A stretch of 64,000 nt of DNA from Whitmania pigra (GCA_021613335.1 JAJTWR010000260.1:3238001-3302000), one strand, 5' to 3'. Positions 1-12,873 are shown, counted from the stretch's first letter. A program made the numbers and translations. The notes: generated by a model from the letters alone, not told the origin.

Positions 1-1
1 T

Positions 2-310
2 GAAAATTATCGTTTATTAGAATCTTTATCAGGCTTAGCTCAATCAATGGTGAGTCATGCACACGACAAAGTTTACAAATGTTACTACCAATTAATAGTT
101 TTTTTGATGGCTTTGCCAGTTACTTCCGCAACGTGCGAAAGATCACATAGCAAAGTAGATACAATCAAATCTGCCTTAAGATCGTCAATGACATCAGAAA
201 AATTAGAACAACTTGTCTTATTGTCATGTGAGAAAACTATAATGAACGCCATCAATTTATCAGTTGTTGTTGACAGTTTTGCGTCAACGCCAAGAGGTCT
301 TCCCATTTAA
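2..310 (+). mobile_element. hAT transposase, C-terminal part (partial at window start)
   Basis: The frame is open from base 2 to a TAA at 308-310. It encodes the C-terminal dimerisation region of a hAT-superfamily transposase, with the recognisable block LPVTSATCERSHSKVDTIKS followed by a helix with EQLVLL. This resembles the C-terminal dimer domain of ZMYM/52-kDa-repressor-like hAT proteins. The 5' part lies outside the window. About 450 bp downstream, at 746-761, the strand ends in a hAT-type terminal inverted repeat (reverse complement CAGGGGCGTAGCTGAC), so this is probably the 3' end of one element. The tail shows no frameshift, so the copy may be fairly young or domesticated. Family assignment is by recognition only. 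Confidence 0.7.
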
Positions 311-745
311 ATACGCAATTTACCTAGATTTTCATTTATTAGTGTAATGTTTATATAATGTGATCGTAATTAAAAAAGAACATTTTTATCTGTATAATGA
401 CATAATGATATATATATAACCTTTTTTAAATAAAATTTTTTTAAATTTGAACCTCATTTTGTGTTAATTTGAAAAAAGTTTTTACGGGAGTTTGTTTCTT
501 ATTTTTCTTCATTATATATTAAAAAACACAGTTCTTCAAAAATAGCTGATATCATCATATGCTCCATCTACCATTATAAAATTTAACCACTTTCAGCATT
601 GTAAACGCTAATATCCGTTACAATTTTAGCTATATTTAATATGCACTTGTATTATATGAGAATGGTCATATCCCCAAACAATCGGTTTAAGTTCACCCTT
701 GCGTAGTAAATTTTATGAAAAATTGGACCCCCCCTGTCAAGAAAA

Positions 746-761
746 GTCAGCTACGCCCCTG
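746..761 (-). repeat. hAT-type terminal inverted repeat (right end of element)
   Basis: Read on the minus strand the sequence is CAGGGGCGTAGCTGAC, a typical hAT end starting CAG-GGGCGTA. It closes the element carrying the transposase fragment at 2-310. The next 8 bp (762-769, GTCGCCAT) would be the target-site duplication; the matching left copy is outside the window. The LINE reading frame resumes exactly at 762, which supports this as the junction. Confidence 0.6.
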
Positions 762-1040
762 GTCGCCATGTGGACGATATGCTTTTGTAAAATAAACAAT
801 TGGTGTGTGTGATAAGTAGATGCCAATACAATATTGCAGTAAGTAAAATAAGGATAAATAAGCGAAAAATATAGTAGTAATGCTGTCTTGGTACTTGCAA
901 AAAGGACGGATTCTGGCAATGATACCAATATACCTAGCTATTCGGCCTTGTATGTGTTTTATTTGATCAAATATAGGTGCTCGTCAAGTATAATACCAAG
1001 ATAACGAAAGCTAGTGACTCTTGTAAGATCAATATTATTT
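762..1040 (-). mobile_element. Decayed LINE reverse transcriptase fragment
   Basis: On the minus strand three reading frames together give C-terminal non-LTR (jockey/CR1-like) reverse transcriptase. The pieces are NNIDLTRVTSFRYLGIILDE, then QIKHIQGRIARYIGIIARIR, then LYFSLIYPYFTYCNIV. A stop codon and frame changes between them show it is dead. It is truncated at 762 by the hAT element. Confidence 0.65.
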
Positions 1041-2097
1041 ATGGAAGGGGAGAATCACAAAATTTTCAGAGTTCCTTCTGTTAAAGACATTCTTGTTTGT
1101 TAAAGTTATTGTCTATTTTGATTCATTTTTTGCTTACATATGATGAAAACTTTTCCAGTTTAAATAAATGGAATGAAATTGCAGGTCATCAAAAGAGTGA
1201 AGTGTATTTTAAATATATTAACAACTAAAAATTATCCTATAATGCTTTTAATCAAAATAAAGTGAGAATAAGAAATAAACCAACACATAACGTAAGCTTA
1301 GTCGGTTTTCTTATCTTTGGTTCCAATGTAATCTTTCAGTGTGCACAATTTGTTTGGGAATTATTTCCCGTGTTTAAGATGCCAATACAGCAAACAACAG
1401 ATGACACAAAAGCACTCAATTGAAATAAAAGTGATGGGTATTAATCATTTCTGAAATGACTCATTATCGCTGGAAAATAAGTGACGTAGCAACAATAGTT
1501 AATTTATTTTGAGGTTCACTCGAGGTGAAGAAAACAAAATGTAGATTAAAAATTCTTTGATTGATGCAATTAAAATAACAAATATTCATCCATCAATATG
1601 GATGAACTTTTAAACATCTTGCTCCAAATTTGCATCTACCCTCCAAATAATGTGAGCACACCTCCATCCTTATATCTGCAACAAAAACATTCTAACATTA
1701 ATTCACAAATATTATTTCTCCTACAAAATTATGAATTAAGACTCAAGAAAGAAGTGGCAAAAAACAAAGTTATATCAATATAAAGCATTACTTAACAAAT
1801 AATAGTGAAGACTAATGAATATTCCAATAGAATATAAGATATTGTAATGCAGAATAACCCTTCTAATAATAAGCCTTATATGAATGTTATTAATGTGCAT
1901 AATATTAATGTATATCATTGCATAACCAAATAATTAGAATAAGAAAGAGTCTGATTAAAATTTCAGGATGTGACGATGTAAAGATTATGGTTACGCAGAG
2001 GTTACAACATCCTAATAGCATTTTCAACATCTCACTAATAATAATAATGATAATATGGAAATGTGCAAATATGCAAATATGTAAATACGTAAATCGT
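1041..2097. other. Gene-free interval
   Basis: AT-rich sequence with scattered short open frames (for example 61 codons at 1598-1783 +) that match nothing I recognise and lack splice or composition support. No RNA gene or clear repeat was seen. Confidence 0.4.
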
Positions 2098-3984
2098 CTA
2101 ACTTTTGCTTGTGGAACTTTTTTGAGCGCCGAGAGTCCCGCTAGATCGTTGTAAATGACCAAAATCTGTTCTTGATCTGTTCGTGGAGATGGCGAAATGT
2201 GGCAATAATTGGTGGAACGGAGTGAAGTTCGTTGGTCGATGATGTGGTAAAAATAGAGGCATTCTCATGCCAGGGTTGGTACTACGGTCATTAAAATAAT
2301 TTATGCCAGGATTATTAAAAATATTGATACGCTTTTGGTCGAAATTGTTGGTAAACCCGCAATTAATTAACGACGGTATGGTCTTCTGGTATGAAGGTGG
2401 AGATGGCTTTTGCGTACAATTTGATGTCGTCAGTTCGTCAACATCTTGCGCTGGTGACGTCACGGTGGAACTTTTGAGTGGAGAATTGTTTTGTGGTTGT
2501 GAAGTTTTAGGTGACATGTTTTCAGTATTTTGTGAAGTTGATTTGTCATCTTTGTGAGCGGTTGCTTCTTCGTGAGGTTCATTCGATGAAATTCTAGAAT
2601 GAAAATAAGATTGTATTTTAAATATTTATTATTTGAGGTATTTGTTTTTTTTTTAAATATCTAATCTTTTAAATAGTTATTCAATGACTTAGGATGCTTC
2701 TGTTCGTATTAATGTGATTTGATGTTAAATACCATATTTACATATATATATATAGTGATTTACAGCATGTTTGATGGAAAATAAATTACTAACTTTTCAT
2801 AGTCTGTCACCAATTTATCGACATCTTCATTAATAATAACGTCTTCATTAACATAATTATCTTCATAAATGCTGTCATCTTCACTAATAACAACGTCTTT
2901 ATTAGCATTATCTTCTTCATCAATATTGCCATCTTCGTTAACTTCATCGATGTCGTAAACTTCAAAATCAATATCACCATCTTCGCAAGCATTATTATAT
3001 TTATCAATGTTATCGTCTAAAATAACATTATAATCTTCAGCGCCAACGTTAATATCTTCAGTGACGTCATCGTCCTTATTCATAACGTTTTCTTGTCTAC
3101 AAAATTCGACTCGATTTGATTCTTGAACTTCTCCTTCGACTTGGAAACAATTAACAACGTTTTCATCGAAGAACTCAAGAGGTATTCTGATGGGATAAAC
3201 GCGATCATTGACCATGTCTGCCGCAGTCGTAATGATCGGTTCTGTAGGGGAGTCAAATTCGCTAGAAATAAGAAAATTTCTTTTACTAAATTAGTTAAAC
3301 GACTTCAGATAAAATTAATTACATAAATAAATAAATACCATTTACAATTAGCCCAGAGATTGTGCATTTTAGAATTAGCAAGAAGCATAAATGTATTCGA
3401 AGACGTCAAGAGTTTATCGAATTATCGTCCAAATCACAGTCGTAGCGATGAATAAAAGTGTTTCGAACATTTTAATTACGATAATAATAATAATATATAA
3501 TATAATATCAGTTACTTATGGTTAGTGCCTTTCGCCTGCTTATTACATAATTGAGAAATTACCGATATTTTGAATAATCAAAAGAAGGAGTCTTAGATTC
3601 TCTTTCTCGTTGAGAAATTGCCTCAAAACTGAAATGGCCCCTCGTAAAGTGCGCGAAGTCTCCAAAAAGTTCGATCGTCTCGGGTCTCCTCCACGAATTA
3701 GGAAACCTTCCTTCCTTCCTGAAACATTTTTCGCTTTGTTTACATACGTCCTCACCATCATCGATGTATTCAACCAAGCCGCACCTAACATCGTCCTCTT
3801 GCGATGAAACCATCTTTTTGAACGTTGAATCGATTTCGTCGAGTTTCATCTTCTTAGACTTATTTTCCATGTTTTCTTCCGGTTCATCTCTTAGTTCTCT
3901 CTTGCGTTTAATTTCGTAGAACCTCGACAGTAGATAGTAATCGCCTGCTAATATTTTTAATCGCAACCGTGAGTTTGAATTCAT
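2098..3984 (-). CDS. Unrecognised acidic nuclear-type protein, three exons
   Basis: A three-exon model fits: 3984-3563, 3261-2794 and 2593-2098. The introns have GT-AG ends and phase is kept throughout, giving 461 residues and a TAG stop. The ATG at 3984 is the first in-frame ATG; the frame stays open a little upstream. The N-terminal 60 residues are basic with lysine-rich nuclear-localisation-like runs (KIKRK-like near 25, KSKKMK near 50). Roughly residues 195-310, in exon 2, are strongly acidic, alternating D/E with I, V and N. The C-terminal exon is rich in S, T, P and N. I recognise no domain. The layout (basic head, acidic middle, S/P tail) would suit a chromatin or transcription-related protein, but that is inference. 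The next gene upstream on the same strand is the bestrophin, about 2.5 kb away. Confidence 0.6.
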
Positions 3985-6483
3985 TTTTAATGAAAATTTC
4001 TTATTCACCTTTATTATTTAGACATGAATAAACTTAAACGACGACGTTTAAAGTTGTGACTTTAAAGCAGGTTTAAAAGTAAGCAACATGTCGTAATGGT
4101 AAACAACAGCGTATATCAGATGACTAACAACGTACATCGATTTATGAATAATTATTTCTGCATTTCCCACTTTAAGTCAGAATAGCATCTCTGAATGTTT
4201 TTCATGCTTTTTGCAAAGTGTATGGATTATACTTAGTGAATTATTTACGTTAAGTTAAAATCATCTTAACTAAATTTAGCACCACAACAAAATTATGTAC
4301 TTGTTTTCCTTATTTTAAGTTGTCAATGTCATCCCAATGTACGGTAATACAAACCATACACAAATCCATTGAAATAGAATGGATTATTTCATCACGGTAT
4401 GGAGTGGCTTTATATCTACGTATATATAGTTTAATATTGCTCTGTATTTAAATGCGTGGTTACCTAAAATAGATAGTTCTACAAAACCTACGCACAGAAA
4501 GCAAAATGGGTTTTCGTAGTTCACCGATAAAATAACTGGCAATCGTAATGGTTTTAAGTTACAAATGCAATTTGAATTTGAAATTACAATGGATTTGGAT
4601 AAGCTATTTCTGAACATAATAAAAATATGTTTCCTTAAAAAATCAAATTAAACAATTTTAAAATAGCAATTACTAGTAATTGATATGTGCAAAGTGGGTG
4701 TAATTAGCTTGTACATGTGATGTAAATCGATTAATGACTATTCATTTTGCTGGTCAATCATCTTTTGTTCTCAAAATTCTAAATCCCTGCATGGGTCGCG
4801 GGACGAACAGTCATCCAATAAGTTATTATTTTTGGTCTAAAAGTATGGGTCTCGTTAACCAAAACCCTCCTTACAGAAGAATGTGTTACCACTAACATTC
4901 ACTAGTCAATCATTTTAGTTAATTTTATGTAACTACTACAATTATACAACTACTACAATATAAATAAATCCATCAAAATAAGGTATTTTATAGTAAATAA
5001 TATCAGCAATCCCATATTACGCAATTAGACTGAACATTGTCTTACATCGTATAAAATCACTCACATACTACATAATTAATAAAAATGTAAACTTACTTAA
5101 ATCAACTAAAGAATGCTTAACGGAACTCATTGTTTTGGATTTATTCGACTTTAATTAAGTGAATCTCGTGGCCTTATCTGCCCTCCGAAACTCCGCCATA
5201 GCCTGAAAACAAAAGACATGAAAAGGTTTTATTGCTATTATTTATATTTTATTTTAAATATCAATGCTTTAAAAATAATTAAATTTTAAAATTTACATGA
5301 AATAAAATTAGAAACATAACTCTGATCGTCTTTTACCAAAAGTCAGAATCCGCTTGAACCGATTGTAAATTCTGTTTCAACTTTTAATTGTTAAAATAAT
5401 ATTTGTCTACTTGGAAGTTTATATTATTTAGTTCCAATTTTGTCGTGTTAAATAATAAATAATCCGTCTGAACAGTTGGAATACATTTTTAGCGTTTGTT
5501 GGGTCGTATAAGGAAGAATTCTTTTGAGCATGCTTTAAGAAATTGTGCAATAATTTCATGAATTTATTGATTTATTGATAGTTATGCACCGATTTCCTGA
5601 TGAATAAAAATAATTCTCTTACACAACTTAATCACGTAACGTACTGTTTTCTCAGCTATTTGATAATGTGGGAGTTCGTACAAACGACGAACCACAGGAA
5701 TTCATTTTATGGCGAAAAACGGACGAAATAGCGAAATCGGCCACATTGGACAAAAAGAAAACGAAATTCGAACTTTTGTTTGAAAACAGACGAAATATTT
5801 GAAATTTTATAGAAAAAAATTTCGCCGTCGTTTATAAATCTCGTTTTGTATATTTTACAGAGAAGTGTGATAAATATAATCACAGAATCACAATATTGTT
5901 CATTTTGTTATTATCATTAAATATCATTTTAGCTTAAAGCGCCATTAACTGTGCTATGACGATGCATTCTGAAATTAAAAGTTTATGGTTACTTTGACAA
6001 CCGAGCACGACGTATGTTTGACATAAACTATAAGTTATTTTACACATTTACAACGAGTAAAAAATTAAAACTGATTAGAGCTATACGATAACTATAACAA
6101 TATTTGCTGAGACTATGATGATGTAAGTGGTGTTAAAAAAGACTGGACAAAAGACCACATTTTGGGCGAAATCGCTGTTTTTTGAACAAACGAAAAGTTG
6201 CTTTTTGGACATTATAATCTTTGGATTCTACGTATAACTCATTTATTAGGAAAAAATCAAGATAAAAGAATTTACGAATAAAGCACGAAATTAAGTCTCA
6301 AAGAGCGGACAAATGATTAGAATTATACCAAAATGAGTTCCAACAAGTTGTCTAATTTTGACATCGTTTACAATTCAAAAAAGATCAATAGACAATGGGA
6401 TTTTTGTATTTAATTGACGTCTTCAAGAAATAAAAAACAATTTATTAAGAAAGTCGAGCTCAAGGACTGCAACTGTAGTTTCA
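3985..6483. other. Intergenic interval between the acidic-protein gene and bestrophin
   Basis: AT-rich and without a recognisable gene. One GC-richer patch at about 5154-5200 looks like an exon on the minus strand and is listed separately. The short open frame at 4384-4617 (-) has no family resemblance. Confidence 0.4.
5154..5199 (-). other. Orphan exon-like segment
   Basis: On the minus strand a good acceptor (TTTTGTTTTCAG) is followed by an open stretch reading AMAEFRRADKATRFT and then TAA. Composition is much GC-richer than the surroundings. No upstream exon could be joined to it, so it may be an untranslated or terminal exon of an unseen transcript. Confidence 0.25.
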
Positions 6484-9400
6484 TCACTTCTTGCCGGCAT
6501 CAAGCGACGAAGGTGCCAAAATCCAGGCAGAAGAAAGAGAGTCAGGACTGACGAGAAAATCGCTTGTGGCTGTTTCGGGAATGAACTGAATATCTTGAAG
6601 TTGTTGTGGTTGTTGATAAGATGTTGATGGTGAACTTGCTTCGGTCTTAAGATCGTTGAGTTCCATCTCGAACTGAGCATCCTGCAATTAATAAATAATA
6701 AATTAAGTAATAAATTTAAAATTTGATAATAAATAATTTAATTCGTTAATTAGTACCTCTGAATGAGATGATCTGGGGCGTCTTGAAGTGCCTCTCATAT
6801 GTCTACCTAAGAGAAATTTGAATTGTGAGGATAAGAGAACATTACTGTAGAATGTTTGATTAATTAATTCATTGATTAATACAACAAGAGCAACAGCAGA
6901 GTTATATGTGAAAAAGCCATGGTGAAGTTATTATTGGGATATTCCAAAAAATTTTAATTTTCCTGTTGATATTACTTTTGGTGATAATTGACCTGCATTT
7001 AATAAAAATGATTAAAAACAAAACAGTTTAAAATGTGAGTGAAAACCTGATTGTACGGAAGGTTTTGACTTCAACCTCTTATGGAAATGCGTTCGTTCAT
7101 CAGGATGGAAAACTTCTTCCGATTCATCGATGACTTCCATGTTTGAAGGAGGAAGAAATTCTTTGTCTTTTGCTGACAATCTATTTTTAGTGCTCGGCAA
7201 AGTTAAACTGAATAACTGTTTGATGATATTTTATTAAGTAATATTCATATAATAAATTAGTAATTTAATATCTTACCGATGATCTGCCGAAACAAATGAT
7301 GAATAAAAAAAAAAATAGATGCATGCATTTGCTGCTATGTAATCTGCATGTTATGTTTCATTACTACATAATCATAATTTGATAAACGAGTCTCACAATC
7401 TCGCATTTTAAATCTAATCTAATAAGACATTTTAAACGTGTGATTTAAATTCAAATGTAACTTTATCCTCCAATATCAAAGAGACTCACGCAAGATCAAA
7501 TGCAGATCCCTTGAAAGGTTCTTTAATTCTAAACTGTTCTGAGGCAAGAGTGTAAGGAAGGTCGAAGCTGCTGCCACCCCAATGCATGTCTTTGGTCGTT
7601 GTGGGTTGAATTCTTTGGGCATCGTCAACAATGGTGTAAGCCACCTGTGATATTAAAATAATAATTACATTGAATCGCTAGATATTTGCATCGGTTAAAT
7701 GTTATATTTAATTTTGCATTTACCACAATTGCCTTGATACTTAATGTTATATGAAAAATTTTATTTACAAATTTTGTTATTTTCCATTTTAATCATGAAC
7801 AAAAGCGCAAATCATAAATGTTAGTGCTTCTCTTTTGAGCCTAAAGAAATTTATGCAATAATAATAAATAACAACACAATATCACGAAGACATTCGACAT
7901 CACTCGATAAACCTGAATCGATAAAAGTTTTGAACCACTCACAGAGAGATTTCGATCGATCAAGAAATTCACATCAAAGTCATCTTCATCCTCGCCAAAT
8001 GGATTCACCATGCATTCGGCAACCTGAAAATATTTCAAACTTACTTGAGATTCAACCTCGATTTTATTCGCATAATAAACATTTTCTTATATATGTTTCT
8101 ATTCGCACTGTTTTTATTTATTTATTTTCATTTTATTAAATAAATTTTCCATGCAGATTTGATTGCAACATAAAAACAAAAGAAAAGAGTATCAACCTTT
8201 AGCCAACCCATGTAGAAGAAATATTCAAGGAAGGAAAATATTGGCAAGTAAACGTCTTTGGTCGAATCTGTGAATTGAGTGCCCATCAAACTTGACAGGA
8301 AGAATGAATACACCGCCCACGTTACAACCTTTTGTTATATGGAATCGTAATTAATGTACATAATTTGTTTTTGCAAAACTCTTACTAAATTTAACTCTTT
8401 ACAAAGTTGAATAAATTCGTCTGTATTACCTGGGTATACACCAGAGGGACTGATATCCAATCGTACACAGTTAAAGTTGCGAGGCACCTCCTCACTTCAT
8501 TAATTTCCTTTTGGTGCAATTAATTTTGTCAACAGATGGGTTTCTTGTAATACTATTCAACTTTCATTATGTTATAGCAAAACGATATAAATGTTTATTA
8601 AGGTTAAACGAAATGGTTAGTTTAAAATAGCAGTCGTGCATTGTGACTTATAGTAACCCACATCAATAATAGTTTTTAAAGCAAAATCATCCCTAATCCT
8701 TCCTTCATTCCGAGCTTCATTTGCAAGTTTTGTGATCCAAACGAGAGGGATGAAAAATGTTCCGTATTTGTCAGGCATCTTGTCCAGAATATCTCTTTCA
8801 TTCGCCGTCATAATTCCTGTAATTTTGAACAGACATTTTGAAAAATTTAAAACATTTTTTAAAACAAAATTTGAAGACATTTAAAATTAAATAATAAGTT
8901 CATTTATGCTCAAACGAAACCAATTAGTCTGAAAACGTTCGACTAACATCGTACAATTGATTGTCTACAATGTCTAAAAACGTACTAATAACCTATGATT
9001 AATGTATGATTAGGTACCATTGAAGTGGTGAATTTAGTTTAACAGAATAACTAACCAGCGTTAACAAAATGGTCAGTTGTTGGAAACCTCTTCCTTACTG
9101 CTGGACTGATGCAAGACATTGTCAGAGTAAAGGCCAGGCAGGTATGTCTTAATAATAAATGGCGAGTCTTAAATAATTAAATAAGATTGTGCTACCTGCA
9201 TATAATAAAAATGAAAGGGAAAGAAATGAATTGCAACTATTATTTGGACGATGGGAATATCTGAAATATCGAGATAAATGCTTTAACCAAGCTAAATAAA
9301 TGTGAATTAAGGCTGTGTTATATAATTTGTTGCGATAATAAATGCAAATTTGAAGAAGCTCAGCTTGAAATTCCTTGCTAAATATATATATCTAAATAAA

Positions 9401-12400
9401 AACTATGATTTCTGATGCATCAGATGCGTTTGCGAATTATATTTGTAAAAATAAAAATCACACATTAAAGCTTCTATAAAATGAAATGAGATACCAATTA
9501 GGTATTTTATAAACATTTACGTTATCTTATTATTTAATGTGAGAATTCAAAATACAATAAATTAAAAAATATTTCAGTGGAAATCAACTACCTGACCATT
9601 GTTCTTCTTATGATTATGCCTCTCTCGTCAGATCCGCGAACATTAGCGGTTACAAACATGGCGATATGATCAGGCCAAGGTATTAAGGCCAGCTGGTTCC
9701 ACCATCTTGTCATGATGAGGGAAACATAAAAACCCAAAATGAAGGCCAAAGGAATCCTCGCATGATTACCTTCGCAGTAACTCACAATCGTCTCGAATAT
9801 CCTTCAATGGATATTATTTACATTCAAATGTTTTACTTTAATTCAAAAACACTAATATAATGAACAGTGGCGTACCAAGGGGCGGCATTTTGTGGGATGC
9901 ATAAAAATAATTACAAGCTAACAAAAATTTGAAATTTTACATAGAAATTAGTTTTTAAGATTGTAACATGATCCCGTGTCTAAAGCAAATTTTCCTGACC
10001 TATCTGTGCGTTCGCTGTAGGTGCTATTCTAACTCACTGGTTTCGGGTTTTACCTTCACTCGTATTTATGTAAATTAGACATCAAATTTTTATTTAAAAT
10101 AAATCACAAAAATGCTGAAAGCTATATAATAAGATATAACTTTATTTTATTTATTATTTGTAAAAAAAAAAAGAAATCTTAGCTAGATTACTGAACATAG
10201 TCAGGTTCTCGCCAAACTGAACAAAGAAACTGAACTGGCACTACGCGGTCACCGGGAAAACATCCATGATGGTGATGAAAATAGGCAAGGAAAATAAATG
10301 GAATTTATTATAATTGGCACATTTGTTGGCCAAGTTATTGAACTCGTGCTGCGTGAACATTCGATAAAAGTTAAGCAAGGTGAGAATGAAAATCTTATCA
10401 GGGACATACTTTGGGGGCAGGGGTAACGGCCCCAAACTTTAGACTACATCAGGGTTTCTCAACCATGGGGGTCGATCTAAGTTTTGGCGGGGGTCGCTGT
10501 GACGCTAAGATTTCGATAATTTTTCTAATATTTTTAAAAAACATTTTTGATAAAAATATCTTTAACTCTACACATAACTTTGCCCAATAATCATTCAGCC
10601 TTTCGTAATATGACCGAGTGGTTGCGGTTATAATGTTCGCAAGCAACCTGCAGGCCGTCATGAAATCAACTCAACATGTAGTGACTGTGATATGAACGTT
10701 GTACGAAATGTACGCCCAATTTCGTTGAAAGTTAATCATGAATTTTCACATTTCCTATTGCACAAATGACGTTTTTGCTTTCATTTCTCTCGTTTTCTAG
10801 ATTAAATTTGTGTTTACACGTTTTGAGCACATAAGGAAGACTTTCTGCTGTCGACTTTTTTTTAAATATAAAATTTATCTTATTAATTTTCTGATATTAA
10901 ATAAATTAAATGTATCCATTTAAAGACCAAATGCATAAAGTGAAAAATGATGATAAACTAGAAAGTAGAAATAGAATGATTTGGTCTTTCAAACAACACT
11001 TGCAAATGCTTGAGGAAGACATTTCGAAATATTTAACTAATTTTCCTGACACACCATTTGCATTTGCTAGATGTCCATTCACAGTTAAAATTGAAGAGGT
11101 TCCTGAGAAGGCACAAAAGGAGTTCGTTGAACTCATTACCAGCAACATTGCGAAAAATGATATTTTTTACTTTGTCGCTTTACCTTCTGGTTTGAAACCA
11201 CATCCTATTTTTTGTCTCAGGTTGTGTTGCGTCTCCTTCCTATCCAGCAACCTACTGGCTTTTCAGGTTTGGTCATCAAATCAAAATATCTTAAATGAAT
11301 TTGGGGGCATATTGGCAAAGCAGGTGAAAAAATATAGATCAGGTCAAGAAAAGCATAAATAGTTTGAAGTTTAACGGACTGCTAACGGTCAAGAGGGGGG
11401 CGGCAAGAACAGTTGGTACGCCACTGATAATGATAAATATGATCTGAAGATTTTAATTTGTTGGTGTTTGTCAAAGTATGTTTTAAACTCTTCATCAGCA
11501 CTTTTAATAGAATATGCATCGAGCATTATAATAATTATATTATAATAATCAAGAGGAACATCAAATGAAACTTACTTTTTAAGATTTTCGTTCATCACAA
11601 AGCGATAAACAAAACTCAGTGTGAAGTAGCAAAATGCAAAAATAAAAAAATCCTTCCAAAGAAGTTTGTAAATGCTGCCTTTCCATCTGTAATGAAGTGC
11701 TTGCTATTACTTCAAGATTTCTTGAATAAATTCGTTAATTCCAAAAATTCTTATGTAGCTATGTTGAAATAAAATTTCAAATTAAGTAAACTTTATCTTG
11801 TGCAACCAGAAGAAATCAATTGTAGGATTCAACAAATTTAATTTGAAGGTGGAACATGTACTCCAGGATCCGTACAGTCAGAACGGAACAATATTTAATA
11901 TTTTATAAATGACTAGGTAGTTGTAGATACGTAATATGTTGTCTGATCAAGAGAGGAAACAGAGTAAGGCCTTTTAATGCCTTCAGACAAGCAAATTATT
12001 CGCTCACAAAAATTACCAAGGACCTCAATTGATCCCAAACATCGTCGTCTGGAACTACTTAGAAGCTTCTTGGAAATATGAAAAATAACCACGGAAGATC
12101 CATAAAACTGACGATTAATCGGTAAAGACTCCTGGTAATAAAGGCTTCAAAAGGTATTTCTTCACCAAATCAAATTCCTATTACCAAAATAAAATTAATG
12201 TATAACAGGTGTTCTAAAGTTATTGAGAAGAATGGAAACATTTCTTATTATTAATACATTAATATATTTTGTGTTTTGCATGAGTTTTAGTCATCTTTGG
12301 TTGATTTTTCAAAGTATTGTTATTGAACATATCTCGAAATTATGTTTTTTTTTTAATTTTTAAACTAATGCTAGAAAATATTTTAACAAAAATTTATGAG

Positions 12401-12873
12401 ATACTCTCAAATATATAGTTACATAGCATGATAAAATTTCCATACAATTAAATTTGTGTCCCAACAGAGTTTCCTTTATGACTAGAACTTAATTTGTGTG
12501 TCTTGAATTAATTTATATTTAAATTTGCCTCGTAACCGGATGTACTACATTGAGAAATGAATAATTGATAAAGGAGATTTACTCTATTATTAAGTGTGAT
12601 CTTTCTTGATTTGCTTGTTTTATTACCAATGATTCTAATGCATAATCTAAAATACTACCATTATAGATATTTCATCGTGTTTAAACATGCGATAAATTCA
12701 TTAGAGACCGCAAAAATATAAATCAACTTATTTCCAAAAAGCAAGTTACTGTCGTCTGAAACAATCCGAAAATGAAATATTATACAAAACTGAAACATTA
12801 CTTGCCTTGCCAATAATTTCAGAAAACAGGAGAAACTCGCTGTTGCAACCTCCTTACTGTAAGTTATAGTCAT
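6484..12873 (-). CDS. Bestrophin family calcium-activated anion channel, complete
   Basis: Twelve exons: 12873-12806, 11686-11576, 9801-9592, 9147-9056, 8816-8662, 8507-8430, 8328-8197, 8023-7943, 7644-7490, 7207-7047, 6806-6757 and 6681-6484. Phases all agree and give 496 residues ending in TGA. Bestrophins are pentameric membrane chloride/bicarbonate channels gated by Ca2+. Visible hallmarks are the N-terminal [22 protein letters not shown], the neck IPLAFILGF (I76, P77, F80 and F84, the same numbers as the human BEST1 neck), TRWWNQ near 90, [11 protein letters not shown], and the acidic Ca2+-clasp [11 protein letters not shown] at 289-299. The tail after about 360 is variable. Intron 1 uses a GC donor (AG|GCAAGT); a GT choice there breaks the frame. 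Intron 2 holds a hAT-like element. It is divergent from EXOG, with start codons 1.2 kb apart. Orthology to BEST1-4 cannot be decided. Confidence 0.93.
10450..10475 (+). repeat. Nested hAT-type terminal repeat
   Basis: The sequence begins CAGGGTTTCTCAACCATGG and continues with GGGGTCG. This is the typical end of ZBED5/FAM200-like hAT elements (CAG-GGTTCTCAACC). No matching opposite end was found before 11426, so the inner element is truncated. A related end occurs at 41229. Confidence 0.5.
10910..11362 (+). pseudogene. hAT transposase fragment (ZBED5/FAM200/SCAND3-like)
   Basis: A 150-codon open frame carries the middle of a hAT transposase of the ZBED5/FAM200 type: a helix with [19 protein letters not shown], then FAFARCPF, then [13 protein letters not shown] with AKNDIF. 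The catalytic N-terminal half and the usual C-terminal dimer block are missing, and the last 50 residues do not resemble the family. It lies inside the hAT relic in bestrophin intron 2 on the opposite strand to the host gene. It is treated as a transposon remnant, not a host gene. Confidence 0.6.

Larger units (their letters stand above)
9865..11426. mobile_element. hAT-type DNA transposon relic with 8-bp target duplication, in bestrophin intron 2
   Basis: The ends are perfect 14-bp inverted repeats: CAGTGGCGTACCAA at 9865-9878 and its reverse complement at 11413-11426. They are flanked by ATAATGAA (9857-9864) and ATAATGAT (11427-11434), matching at 7 of 8 bases, as expected for hAT insertion. 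Inside are a second hAT-like end at 10450 and a transposase fragment at 10910-11362, so the element appears composite or nested. The internal coding part is incomplete, making it non-autonomous. Confidence 0.8.

Noticed and set aside
7277..7283. A 7-nt microexon (ATCATCG) in bestrophin between exons 9 and 10, with consensus acceptor and GTAAGA donor
   Set aside because: Including it shifts the frame and gives an early stop, whereas exon 9 joins exon 10 directly in phase.
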